Both the position numbers and the translations under genes were made by a program. From Taudactylus pleione (lineage: Eukaryota; Chordata; Amphibia; Anura; Myobatrachidae), in assembly GCA_031769625.1 (NCBI GenBank), contig JAUIMM010000584.1:620001-684000 (forward strand): DNA of 64,000 nt, in the 5' to 3' direction. The notes under the pieces were generated by a model that did no database searches, was not told the origin of the DNA, and saw nothing but the letters and a program-made list of their open reading frames with translations. Positions 33,826 through 44,813 of this stretch are shown piece by piece. Positions within the stretch are counted from its first letter, which is position 1. Every line of letters begins with the position of its first letter.

Positions 33826-34490
33826 CTTCTTAAGAGCCAAGGGTTTCTCCAGCTCTGTGATTCAAACGATGCTTAGGGCACAAAAGACTTCCTCTGCCCG
33901 CATCTATTACAGAGTTTGGCATTCTTTTGGTCAATGGTGTTCCCACAGAAAATATGTCCATAAGGTGTTTAGGGTTTCCCGGGCACTGGCTTTTCTCCAG
34001 GCTGGATTAGACCTTGGTCTCTGCCTGGCCACTTTGAAAGTGCAGGTTTCTGCACAGTCAGTCTGGTTCCAGAGAAATATTGCTTCTTCACCAGTTGTTA
34101 GAATTTTTTTTCAGTGGGCTCTCCGAGTTTAGCCTCCTTTTGTCCCACCAGCAGCACCGTGGGATTTGTCTTCCCATGGTAGTGTCCCATTTTCATATGA
34201 ATGAAGAAATTGTGGTTCCAGCTTTTCAGGCTTCAGATCTTTCTGTAGGTGAAGTCACCCTGGATGTAGTTTGTGCTCTCCGTATCTAAGTGGATCGTAC
34301 AAACTCTTTTAGAAAATCAGATGCTCTTTTTGTGTTATATGGTTTTCACAAACGAGGATGGCCAGCTAATGGTTATGTATGACTATATCTCGGGTAAACA
34401 CACGGGCTGATCTCCCTGTTCCAAACATGGTGACAGCACATTCTACTCGGTCTGTAGGGCCATCATGGGCATTTTTTGGAGCTATACCTA
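33826..34490 (+). pseudogene. DIRS copy A tyrosine recombinase, truncated
   Basis: The N-terminal part SSFLRAKGFSSSVIQTMLRA and SARIYYRVWHSFGQWCS is well kept up to a TAG near 34131. Then parts of the central domain are deleted. The HSTRSVGPSWA box at about 34439-34471, containing the catalytic His and Arg, survives. The segment with the nucleophilic tyrosine is gone because the copy ends at about 34490. Confidence 0.8.
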
Positions 34491-35225
34491 AAAGACAAAG
34501 CTGTAATATTGAGTAAACTTTTCCGAACTTTCTTGGCTCCATCATATCTGGATTAAGATTTTAGAATATTGTGGAGTACCTTTCATGTATGAACAAACAT
34601 GTTTGGCACTTTGTATTGCTATGTACAAATATTTATAACTGTAGACCTGTAGTATTTTGGACTACAATACACATTCATGTATGCGTTTATCTGAGTAATT
34701 ATGTTTGGACTACTGTGACTACCGGATCTTATACATAGAGAAATAGAAATAATTTTGAAGTTTTATATCTTTACTAATATTTTTCCACAATGTCACTACA
34801 TATTGGATCCTTTATTTCATAGTTTTAATATGTACGTGTCAATGTTAATTTTGTAGACTAATATTTTGACTAAAAGTAATCGTCGACAACATTTTTTTTG
34901 TAAAGATAATATAAACATTTTAATAACAAAAATTACGACAAAATCTGCGTTTAATTTTAAATAAGCGACTAAGACTAAAATTACATTTAAAATCCTTGTC
35001 ATAATTAACACTTATACTACATGCACTACTTTCCATTTTTGAAGTAGGGTTATTTTTAAATATTTAAAGAACAAATATGTGTTGTAGATATTTGCAGACA
35101 ATAAATATGACCTGTGTGAAGGAAATATGATTGTGCATTGCACTTGTTCTAACAAACTTAAGGCATTCATTTGTTTATTATATATGAGAGGAGTACTATG
35201 GTAAGTCAGTATGTAACACATTCTC
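34491..35225. other. Intron with a 'GACTAAAA' repeat
   Basis: 34836-35008 has the inverse ends TGTCAATGTTAATTTTGTAG and CCTTGTCATAATTAACAC with internal TGACTAAAA motifs, probably a small hAT-like or related MITE. The rest is AT-rich and unclassified. Confidence 0.5.
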
Positions 35226-35420
35226 GGTAGGGGATGTAGTCAATATGCCGGCGGACGGGATGCTGGCCGTCGATATACCGACGTTGGCAAAATACAGACG
35301 CCGCTATCCCGAAGGGGATCAGGATACCGGTGTCTTAGACTTAGCCCGGGGATGGGGGGGGTTAGGTTTAGGGACCCCCGTTGGGGAAATTAGGTTTAGG
35401 CACCCCCCTGGGGAGGGTTA
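35226..35420. repeat. Truncated TTAGGTTTAGG-type MITE
   Basis: It starts GGGGATGTAGTCAATATGCC, continues with CCGGCGGACGGGATGC and ends in GGGTTAGGTTTAGGGACCCC units. It matches the left half of the family represented at 6630-7071 and 21462-21982. The other terminus is missing. Confidence 0.7.
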
Positions 35421-35499
35421 GGGTTATTTTATACACAACCTCTCACTCAGCCAACTGAGCCTAGATTACAAAACACATAGGTAAGGTACCATGCTAACT

Positions 35500-35760
35500 G
35501 CAAGTTATCAAGGGAATTTTAGAGAAAAATTCTGCAGTAAAATCCATTACAGTATAATTAAACTGTTGGCAAAAATTATGGCTAAAACATTGACTAAAAC
35601 TAGACTACAATGATAACTGAGGTTCACTGATTAAATCATGACTAAAACAAAGCAAAAAAGAGAGACTAAAATGTGACTTTAAACAAACTACAATTTTAAA
35701 TAATACTTTTTACGACTAAATTTAAAATCCCTGTCAAAATTAACACTGGTATGTGTGTAT
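35500..35760. repeat. 'GACTAAAAC' repeat, second copy
   Basis: Repeated GACTAAAAC phrases end in AAAATCCCTGTCAAAATTAACACTGG, which is cut here to its key ends AAAATCCCTG and AATTAACACT. They match the inverted end of the 34836-35008 copy. It is non-coding. Confidence 0.55.
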
Positions 35761-35922
35761 ATTTGATTACCTGTTAATTTAAATGCAAAACCAATAAAAG
35801 TTACTCTGTAGTTATAGGTTAATGTGAGCCCCAAAGAACTGAGAGTACCTTTTCTCCTCCTTTTGGTTCTCCTTAATCAGTCAGTAGAAGGAGAAGGTAA
35901 TCATTGACTTTACTCCACACAG

Positions 35923-36098
35923 GAGGATGCTGAGGAGTGGAAGCGCTTCCAGGCAGACCTACAGACAGCTGTGGTGGTGGCAAATGACATCAAGTGTGAA
36001 GCCCAGCAGGAGTTGCGCGCTGTGAAGCGGAGGTTGCAAGAAGAAGAAGAAAAGAGTTCCCGTCTCCATCGGGAACTGGAAGACGTGCAGGGAAGCAG
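35923..36098 (+). CDS. specc1: SPECC1 coiled-coil exon
   Basis: The acceptor TCCACACAG|GAGGAT and donor AGCAG|GTCAGG define 176 bases that continue in phase from 25361 and end two bases into a codon. The encoded [20 protein letters not shown], then [18 protein letters not shown] and EELEDVQ-type end, is the most conserved stretch of cytospin-B and almost identical to what I recall for mammals. The next exon of the long form is not in the window, but see 48340. Confidence 0.95.
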
Positions 36099-36921
36099 GT
36101 CAGGCTGGCACTGGTTTAACATCTATTTCCTGTCTACGTTGACATTTATGCATTCAATTTAAATACACGCGTGCGCACACCCACACTTTAAATGAGCCAA
36201 GTTAGTGATGAATCTAACCCAGAAGGTGTTACTGGTAATGTAGTACCTGAGAATTGTCCACACAAGTGGGTCTGTTGCTACGTAGATTGTATAATACTGC
36301 ATACCTCTGTATTGAAGAGGTCCTGTCACCTTCTATAGGTTTAATCATTTCTAATGCATTATTAAACGAGGACCTGTTACTAGTCTCTTATGGGTTTGCT
36401 TATTTTGGAACTATTTCCTTGATAAACCAAATCATTATTCTCTTTGAAAAATATAAAATAGATAAAAACAGACCCAGCCAGACTGGTGATATATTCTCTT
36501 GTTTTATTTAGTCCCTTTCTTAGTCTAATTTTAGGGCTATTAAGTAAGAACATGTATCTTCCCATGAGCTACACTCCTGTTCTTACAGTAGCAGGGCCAT
36601 TAGGGGGGGCTAATGAGCCATTCTCCTGTTCTGCTGGGAGTCATTGCACATCCTAGTATCTTCTTGTTAGGTGATAACAGCGAGCACAAGAGGATGAGTG
36701 ATGCCTGTGCCTGTACCTAGCACTCTATATGGCACCTCTTGCTGCTGCTGCAGAAACTCTGTAGGAAAATGGACTATAAAGAGTAGTATAGTCTACACTC
36801 TACTCAAACTGACAATGGGCAGCTCGCCTATTATGCTTCAGGATTCTTCTTGCTTTACTTGTTTGGTCACATACATAATAACATTCCTGTTACAGTATAG
36901 TAAGTGAATACTATTACTTAT
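36099..36921. other. Intron, no recognised feature
   Basis: Unclassified AT-rich sequence. The open frames at 36254-36511 and 36698-36907 have no features of real proteins. Confidence 0.45.
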
Positions 36922-37090
36922 GCGGAGATGTATCAAGCAGTGGAGATGATGCGCATAGCATCCAATCAACTTTGAGGAAGCATTTATCAAGTACATGCTA
37001 TAAAATGATAGGTAGAAGCTGATTGGTTGCTATGGGGATCTTCTTTTCTTGTCCACTGTTGCACTTTACACTGCATGATATACCTCCTCC
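36922..37090. repeat. Decayed palindromic MITE ('GCTGATTGGTTG' family)
   Basis: The left GCGGAGATGTATCAAGCAGT and right ACTGCATGATATACCTCC are inverse. The inner GCATCCAATCAACTT / AAGCTGATTGGTTGC pair is inverse as well. It resembles 7982-8133. Confidence 0.65.
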
Positions 37091-38150
37091 TTAGTTTCTT
37101 GTGCAGTATGTGACTGCTTTTGGAGCAGCATTTATATTAGTGACACAAGGCCATGTAGAATATAGAGTAGTGTGAGATGTGATGCAGTGACTTCGCCTAT
37201 AGCCCAGGCCGCATGTCCAGTATATGGGGTAGTCATGGTTGGCCTGGCATATCTATACTTCCTACATACATTATACCCGCTCTGTGTATGCGCTTGTGTT
37301 CATCCATATGTGTTTTATTTGTGTCTCTTGCTTTAGTAGGGAAGTGTGTATTTCTACTCAATATAATATGTAAACGTAAATGCAAATTGATTTCTGCTAT
37401 TATTATAGAAATCTGCAGCTTCCCAATGACAATTGTCCAGCAAAACGTCCCTGACTTCAAACTTGCGCTCTAATACTTATAACTATTCCAGTTTCGACTT
37501 ATCAGACGCACAGAGACAGGGGCGCCGAATGGGATGGGGTGGGGGGGTGGGGTGGGGAGCGGGTTCTAATTGCCTGGGCTTGTTGGGGGGGCCTGGGCTG
37601 CAGTGTGGCTAGAGAGGTTACTGCCACAGAGCAGCAGCAGCAGTCTTCTCTGCCTGTGCAGGGGTGGGGGGTTGTAAACTGACATGTAAGAGTTGCTAAA
37701 ACACAGGTTGTATATTAATAGTGATTATTAATGACAAGAAATTGACGTGTACATATATTAAATACACAAACACTATTAATCAGTGATGTCTGTGGTCGAG
37801 TGCAGCTGTATCCGTCACACTATAGATGCATTCACTTTCTCTGACCTACATGTAGTGAAAGCAGCATTTTAGGTCTTCAATTATTTGGGCAGACATTCCA
37901 GGTCTCTGATGCCTGACATTTAGCACATGCCACGTCATCCGGCTACTCAACAAGTCATTTTCCCGTATGCAGTATAAGACCATTTCTGAACAACTTCAGA
38001 GAGATCATTAATATGGAGTTTTGTACGTATTAATCAGAATTGTAAAAAGTCTAAAAAAAAAACTACGCAATGTTTTTTTTACAACTAGTTTGTATTCAAC
38101 ATGTACTGTATCATATGGGTAAGCCTCTGTATGGCTCTTGTGTACATGTG
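37091..38150. other. Intron, mostly unclassified
   Basis: A G-rich block at 37520-37680 (GGGATGGGGTGGGGGGGTGG, 'GGGGCGCCGAATGGG') resembles hAT-MITE interior but has no identifiable ends. Otherwise there is no feature. Confidence 0.4.
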
Positions 38151-38171
38151 GTCAACTTATTGTTTTCTGCT

Positions 38172-38201
38172 TATGTGTGTGTGTATGTGTGTGTATGTGT
38201 G

Positions 38202-38234
<33 letters not shown>

Positions 38235-38237
38235 CTA
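38172..38237. repeat. (GT)n(AT)n microsatellite
   Basis: Alternating GTGTGT and ATATAT tracts. The predicted proteins that read VCVCVCVYIYIYIY are artefacts of this repeat. Confidence 0.95.
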
Positions 38238-38245
38238 TATCCGCT

Positions 38246-38548
38246 GAAGCTGGGTACACACTGTACGATGTATGGTATGATATATTGTTCCCACTTGGAT
38301 ATATTGTACACATCATATAGTGTGTACACCCGATCCGTCGTTCACAACATCGTCCTATCTGCTGTTCTGCACGGCAAATGGGATGATGCAATGAACGGCG
38401 TGGTGCAGTTACATGCAGCATGTAATGATACATTGCGCCATCGTACGATGGATCATGCCGTATGTATGGCACGCAATGTATCGTTACATCACATGGCACC
38501 AGCTAGTGAACTGTTCTGACAGTTTACCAGAGTGTACTGTCCCACTGT
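38246..38548. mobile_element. 'GGGTACACACTGTACGAT' MITE
   Basis: It begins GCTGGGTACACACTGTACGA and carries many internal inverse CGTACGATG / CATCGTACG motifs. The right side (GTACTGTCCCACTGTGTATG) is weakly inverse. It belongs to the same general group as the element at 26505-26965. Confidence 0.6.
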
Positions 38549-39249
38549 GTATGGAATAGTTTATTATATTTTGATTTATTGAACATTTACTTTAAGGGTC
38601 TATTAAGCAATGAAAACATCATACAGTACTACCTAACATAGGGCACAGAGTACATTATCTATCCATGCATGCTAAGTACAATGTATATCTATCCACAGTT
38701 CAAGTTTGGTTCAGTATGTGCTCTCTTTGGCAATGGTGTGTGTTGGGAGACTACAAGACTGTCTAAGGGAAGAAAGTAAATAAAAGTAACTGAAGTCGTA
38801 TATACATAAACATGGGACTTGTCATATTATCTCCGTAGAATGAAGCTTGAGGTTCTGCTATGCATTTGCAGGGATGAGTCTGCGTGTTTTCGCTCTGCTT
38901 AAATATACTTACATTTCTCGGTCTCTTGTGAGTCTTAAGTTGGCGCTAGTATTAAACTATTTCACTTTGTTTTTGTATTGTTCAGTTCCACATATCAACT
39001 CTCTAATTTTGATATGCCAAACACAAAAACATTGATATAAACTTTGTCTAAAGCATAAACTGAAATTTGTCTGTATTATGCAAACAAGCGCGACAAGCTG
39101 GCGTCATGTGGGGTGAACATTTATTATTCTTGTATTTGGGAATTTGAATTCTGGAGATTGGATATTGACGATCTTCCAAAAAAGAGATGCCAAAGTTAAT
39201 TTTGTTATTTTGCTTTTTCTTTTTTATTCTTTTTCAGTATTTCATTCTT
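38549..39249. other. Intron or downstream sequence, no feature
   Basis: AT-rich, with no coding segment or repeat terminus recognised. Confidence 0.45.
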
Positions 39250-39602
39250 AGGGCATTATCCAATTAGCCCCGAACATTGTTTGGGCGCCAATGGATCCCC
39301 CGGGGCTATCCAATTAGCCCCGAAGTCCGCCCAATGCTGGCACTTATCAGGGCTTTTTATCGGGACCTGATGTGTTCCGAGAAAAAATCCTCAAAAAGTA
39401 CAGGTTTTTTTTCACGTCTGAAATGTCGGAAACACACAGGTCTGTGAATTTATCACGGATCCTGTGTGTTTTTGGGAGAAATATCCTATTATTTTGTCTG
39501 AAATAATAGGGTAGGGGGAAAAAACATTGTCGAAGAACAGGGATAATCTGCGAAAATAAAAAAACCCTTCTTCGCCGTTCACGGCTAATTGGCTGCCCCC
39601 CT
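39250..39602. repeat. MITE with 'ATCCAATTAGCC' ends
   Basis: GGGCATTATCCAATTAGCCC at the left and ACGGCTAATTGGCTGCCCCC at the right are inverse, and CTATCCAATTAGCCCCGAAG repeats at 39308. The internal symmetric stem TTTCGGACATT / AATGTCGGAAA-type phrases are decayed. It is related to the TATTCAATT group, and a partial copy is at 51945-52030. Confidence 0.65.
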
Positions 39603-40150
39603 TAGTGAGTGTATGTTTGTCGCCTAAAAACAGCAGACACTTTTTTTTTCTTCATTTTTCTTCATTTTCTGTAGATTAGTGTATGGGCCACATTATAGTA
39701 CCGCTTAGTCATTATGCCTAACACCTTGAAAACTGTGTTCACATTTGGGAGAACGTTTGCTTTTTTCAGCACATTATATCTCTCCTGGGCAGGCTACTGC
39801 TAGCCTACTACACAGCAGGTGAGCTGTGATGTGTGCAGGAGCCTGGGGTGCAAGCATGAGTGTTAGGTGAATCAGCTTGTTAGTGTGATATCTCCCAGGC
39901 CTCTGTATTGTACCGCTCTCTTACTGTGCGAGCTAGGGGAGAGCATAGCACATTAATGACATTTAATATAATCCTTGCAACTACACTGTCGTAAATTAAA
40001 AATGTATAATGTCAGGTGACAGAATCTATACGGTGAAAGAAAAAGGAGGTAATGCCAATAGAAATGTTTATCTCTCTTTGTTTGTTCATTATGCTGCTTT
40101 TCTGAATATAATCCAGTACCCTGATGGTGTGAGAACTCAGTCACAACTGT
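39603..40150. other. No recognised feature
   Basis: Unclassified intron or intergenic sequence. Confidence 0.4.
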
Positions 40151-40156
40151 GAGTTT

Positions 40157-40232
40157 ATCTATCTCCATTCATAAATGCCCAATTTTATTTATGTATCATA
40201 GAGCTAAATATCTATCTCCATCCATAAATGCC

Positions 40233-40279
<47 letters not shown>

Positions 40280-40376
40280 ATAGATATTTAGCCCCCTCTA
40301 TCTCCATTCATAAATGCCCATTTTTTTCTATATCATAGAGAGGGCTAGATATCTATCTCCATCCAGAAATGCCAGT
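40157..40376. repeat. Tandem repeat 'TATCTCCATCCATAAATGCCC' with (AT)n expansion
   Basis: Four copies of CTATCTCCAT(C/T)CATAAATGCC are spaced by TATCATAGAG..TAGATAT segments. One spacer has expanded into an (AT)n tract at 40237-40276. Confidence 0.85.
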
Positions 40377-40394
40377 TAATAAGTTAATAGAAGA

Positions 40395-41233
40395 CTTAGG
40401 ACCATATTCAATTAGGTGCGAAAGGTCACGTTTGTCAAAAAGCCTTCACCGATGCAAACATTTTGCGCGTATCGCGCTATCCAATATTGTGTTCGCATGT
40501 GTGAAAACTCCACAGGCAGAAACCGACTAAAAGTTTTCACAATCTCGGAGGCAGGTTATAAAATGTGCAAAATTCCCCCCAAAAAATTGGGCTAAAAATG
40601 TGGGAACTTGGTTCAGAACCCTTTGGACACCCCCCTAATGACTAATTAGTAAAAAAACAAAAATTAAATCGCTTAATTCCCCCTAATAATTATGTCATTT
40701 TTGAGGTGAAAATGTAAAAAGTGTTGTAAAATGGATTTAAAGAACTGGGCCAGGTACTTGTTGGGGGCGGTATGGATGGGGCAGGTGTTTTTAGGATTGC
40801 AGGTGGATTTAAAATTTTTTTAAAACTGCACTTTATACACACAAAAATATACTAGCACCCATTTTAATGTACACCTAATTTAATTACAGCGATTATTTTT
40901 TCCAAAAGAAATTGCTTTATATAATTTTTCCACACTTATGCAAATATGCATATAACAGCTATTTGACTCTCTATTAGGGCTATTAATACACTTCTATTTT
41001 GATTTCAAGTGTCAGGCTTTTTATGGGGTACAGACTGATTTCCCCAAAATGTGCTGTACTTTTTGCTAGTTTTGCCATGCACAATTATCGCACATATGCG
41101 TTTTCGCTTGTTTTGCAATTGGATAGGGCGAATAGCGGGAGCGCGCATTGAGAAATTACGCAAAAAGATTGCATCAAAACTGGCAACTGCGGCGACAACT
41201 TCGCCATACGAATGCTTTTCGCACCTAATAGGG
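40395..41233. mobile_element. TATTCAATT-family MITE
   Basis: The left end GGACCATATTCAATTAGGTG and right end CGCACCTAATAGGGCCC are inverse. The left flank is TTA. The interior contains the GCGAAA/TTTCGC motifs of this family and no coding capacity. Confidence 0.75.
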
Positions 41234-41462
41234 CCCATTGCGGTCAATTCAGTTAGCCATGATGTACTCGCGGGTGAGTTATCGTGGCAACAGCCTCACT
41301 TTACGACAGCCCAAACTCACCCCATAGGGCTGCAAGCAAAATTTAGTGAATTCTGGCTGAGAGTGGCCTGCGAGGGTGCGAGATGAGGTGTTGTTTCCTG
41401 GTGTCCTAACGCTATGGCAACGGCAACTTGCACCCTTTGCGGCTAATTGGATTGACCCCATG
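41234..41462. mobile_element. MITE with 'GCGGTCAATTCAGTTAGCC' end
   Basis: The left TGCGGTCAATTCAGTTAGCC and right TTGCGGCTAATTGGATTGAC are inverse. It directly abuts the element at 40395-41233. Its termini resemble those at 4218-5064. Confidence 0.65.
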
Positions 41463-42189
41463 GAGGTAAAGAATTGTCTAGTATAGGCCTCATGCAGGCT
41501 ATGGGCCGCTAGTTGGACATCTCTACTTTTTAGACCCTTCACAAATGAAATGTGTATGGATTAGAACCCAGCATTGAATTCCTCTATCAGCACATAGGCT
41601 TCCTGTATAGGACATACATCCCTGGCTGGCCTCTGATCTGCTCCTTCTGCTGTTAAGGGGGAAAAAGATGCTCACGGTTCGAGATCTCCTTAGAGCTGGC
41701 AGATTAAAATCCGATGCAAGCAACATAAATCAGAGGTAAGTTACTGTAAAAGGGATACAAGTGCATATTAAATCACTAAAACAAACAGCACCTATCCAGG
41801 AGTGGGGTTATTTAGCTGTTCTCTGCTCAGTTTTTGTGAGCACCATTAGTTGAATGTACAGTTTATGGACTGTAATATTTTAAATTTTTTCAGTTGACTT
41901 TCTAATCTTTAAGCTAAGAGGGCACTTGTTTTAGCAAATGTCCACCACATACTGTCAAAATAAATTGTAAAATGAATGAGTTTTCATGTTTGCTCTGGAA
42001 GAAGGGGGCGATTATTTTGACTTTTCCAATTCTGAGTTCCTATAGCTCGGTTAAAATAGTGCCAGCACATGCCCCTCTAGCAGCCATCTCTAGTTCTAGC
42101 CACAGATCACTAGCTACAGATCTCTGAGGATTACAATGTTAAAATAACCTTCTAACTTTATTTTACTTGCACTTACACAGACCTAATAT
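41463..42189. other. No recognised feature
   Basis: Unclassified sequence with no coding or repeat signature. Confidence 0.4.
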
Positions 42190-42360
42190 ATAAACTGTTA
42201 TCTTATTTTCTTATTCAGGGCCCATAGGGTCCACATAATCTACCTTGGGGTATGTAGTTGGAGAGATCCATTGCACCAAACAGCTACAGGTTTAAAGCTC
42301 CCAGCATGCACTGGTCCTCCTCCCTATATACCCCGCCTCCAGCCACAGGCATTCAGTTTT
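42190..42360 (+). repeat. DIRS left inverted terminal repeat
   Basis: GGGCCCATAGGGTCCACATA, GAGAGATCCATTGCACCAAA and CTATATACCCCGCCTCCAGC are inverse to 47850-48000. The TATATA next to a GC box (42334-42352) may be part of the element's promoter; that is inference. Confidence 0.9.
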
Positions 42361-43320
42361 CTTTGATTGGTGCGCGGCAAGTATCCGGACGCACCTGTTT
42401 AACAGCTGACTGCTTAGGCAGTCCCAGGCTTTTTTTCTTATATGATTTACCTTAGTTTTTTGAACTTCTGAGTTGAGCGGTACTAGGCGCCGAATAGGAT
42501 GCAGGTACCGCGACTACATCTACCTCCGCCGATGCCGAAACGCCAGTACCGCTATATGCCCTGGGGATTTTGGCGGCCCTCAGCGAGGCTTAGCTAGCAG
42601 CGTCGCTGGGGTCTGGACTGCGATCGGATTCACGGAGATGGCAGGTAAGCAATTCCTAATGAGGGGAATCGTGCACGACGCAGTCCAGGGCTCCGGTGTA
42701 GGAGACTCACCGGAGGCGACTGTGGGTGAAGGCCTTGTATAACGTGTACTCACTAAGGCAGCCGGAGCCATATCGTCTGTCGCCAGGGATGGGTAGTAGA
42801 TGCACTAGGTAGTGTCTACTACTGTGAGGCCAGTGTACCCATGCCATCAAAATTGCAGCTTAGGGGAGATAGGTGCTCCCGGCTGCTCCTCCCCCGACCC
42901 AGACGCAACTTCTGGTTACGGATTCCCGCCTCTGGGTTGCTACTTCTGACCACCTTGTGTGTGAGACGCTCGCAGTTCACAGTTGTGCGTACTGCTGTTT
43001 TCTGGTTGTCTCAGAGGTCTGGTCTATCTCCCTGTATACCTCTCCTCTGGGTCTGGTATATAGCGCTCTATATCCTGCCAATACCCCGGCAGTGCTGGTC
43101 AGTTTATTCAGAGTCAATTTGCAATAGCAATACTTGTATTTATGCATAGTGACTTTCATTCTAGCTACTGTATATTTACTGTCTTTTGATTTCAAACTGT
43201 CAGTTATATCTATCAATGTGTGTCTCCTCATCCCTATGAAAAGGTGTGTGGGGTTTTTCATATGGGAAGTGGGTCACATTGCATTTATAATGTACACCTT
43301 ATACCGATCACACATTTGTC
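42361..43320 (+). other. DIRS 5' leader
   Basis: A non-coding leader shared with copies A and 10.7 kb. It contains CAGGTAAG at 42642-42649, conserved in all three copies, and CTGTATACCTCTCC..GGTATATAGCGCTCTATATC at 43032-43072. Short open frames here are not conserved between copies. Confidence 0.7.
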
Positions 43321-44640
43321 ATGTCTGAGGGTAAAGGTGAGAAGGGTGAGCCTCCGGGGCTCGTCTTGTAAATCCTGTTTGGCAGACCTGTCTGAACAGA
43401 ATTTGTGCAAGATGGATTGTGTAGTGTCTGTTGTAAACAGCCACCTTTCCTATCTGGTACACCTGCACCTACACAAGAGCCATCTTAGGTGGCGTCTTGG
43501 TCGCTGGTTTTGTCACATATAGTGGACAAGGTTGCAGTGTTTTGCATGCTCCTACCACGATATTGTCTGCTACTGTTGTGGGATACCCACAGCAGTTGCA
43601 TCCTTCTACGTACATGTACCCTATGAATCCCTGTTGGTTTGATTCTTCTTCTCACTCTAGTCAGAGTATGCTGCCATCTATAGCCCCTCAGCAGAGATTA
43701 CAGACGAACAGACCAGTGGCAGTAAAGAAGCAGGGGCATAAGAGCGGTTCTCTTCAGACATTGCCTCAGGATTCTGACTCTGCCTCCTCATTGCACTCTG
43801 ATACTCAGAGTTCTGGGTCTTACTCAGTGGAAGAAGACCATCAATCCTCTGTGGATGTCCCCTCTCTGGTGAGGATGGTTAGATTTGTCCTCAGTATAGA
43901 GGAAGAGAAGGTGCCACTGAAATTTAAGACTCCGGTCTTTAGGCGTCAGAAGGTGGCTAGAGATTATTTTCCTCAGTCTTAGCAACTGACGAATCTCATG
44001 TCTGAAGAATGGTCTACTCCAAATAAGCATTTCCATACTACAAGGAGTTTAACCTCTCGATATCCATTTGCTCAGGGTGAATGTAGCAAATGGGAAGTTC
44101 CTCCATCGATAGATGTTCATGTGACTAGATTGATCAAGAGCTCTATGTTACCCATTGCTGCGGCATCCTCTTTGAAGGAGGTTACAGATAGAAAACTTGA
44201 TAACTATTTAAAATCAGTGTTTTCATTATCTGGCGCTGTTACCATACCAGCTATGTCTGTAGCCTGGGTAGCCAAGGCAATGGAAAAATGGACGAAGTCT
44301 CAGGAAGATAGCATGCCTAATGCTACCAGAGAACAGCTGGCTTCCCTCTGTCAAATGGCAGGAAGCAGCTATGTATATATGGGGGAAGCGGTCATTGATG
44401 CAGGTATCTTAGCTTCTTGGGTTTCGTCAGCTTCAGTTGCAGCTTGAAGAACCCTTTGGCTAAAAACCTGGAGGGCGGATACAGGTTCCAAAAAAGCCCT
44501 GGAATCCTTGCCTTTTGTGGGGAAGGTACTGTTTGGACCAGAGCTGGATGACAGTGTCTTTTCTGACGACCTCTAAAACTGCGGAGTTGCCATCTACGTC
44601 TACCCCTAAGTATAAGTATAAGTAAGACAGTAGTAGTCAG
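43321..44640 (+). pseudogene. DIRS gag-like ORF1
   Basis: The frame begins ATG TCT GAG and is shifted by one base before the CysX2Cys motif (TGTAAATCCTGT). Later blocks match copy A: SSGSYSVEEDHQSSVDVPSL near 43810-43870, SRYPFAQGECSKWEVP near 44060, DVHVTRLIKSS near 44115, and SVAWVAKAMEKWTKSQEDS near 44260. Stops occur at 43980 and 44445. The C-terminal basic region continues to about 44640. This is the probable nucleocapsid protein, and it is inactive. Confidence 0.8.
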
Positions 44641-44813
44641 CTCAGTTTTTTCGCCCACATAGAGGGCAAAGGGGACAGTCTTTCTCTAGACAGGATAATT
44701 CCCACAGAAGATGGCAGAGCAAGAAATCCTGGTTAACCAAGCGTCCTGATTTCAAGCCGGACGGTAAACCCACTGCATGATGGGGCAAGCCTCCTCCTGC
44801 GAAGGTCTCAGGG

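Larger units (their letters stand above)
27095..34490 (+). mobile_element. DIRS retrotransposon copy A, interrupted by copy B and 3'-truncated
   Basis: The left terminal repeat and leader (27095-27868) resume after the nested copy at about 30196. They run through gag, reverse transcriptase, RNase H and tyrosine recombinase to about 34490, where homology stops just after the HSTR box. The internal complementary region and right terminus are missing. The order gag-RT-RH-recombinase is that of the DIRS order. All frames carry stops or shifts, and a 200-base inverted piece interrupts RT. Confidence 0.85.

Noticed and set aside
38070..38519. Open frames on both strands around the microsatellite
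   Set aside because: Alternating Cys/Val and Tyr/Ile comes from dinucleotide repeats; the rest is MITE sequence.
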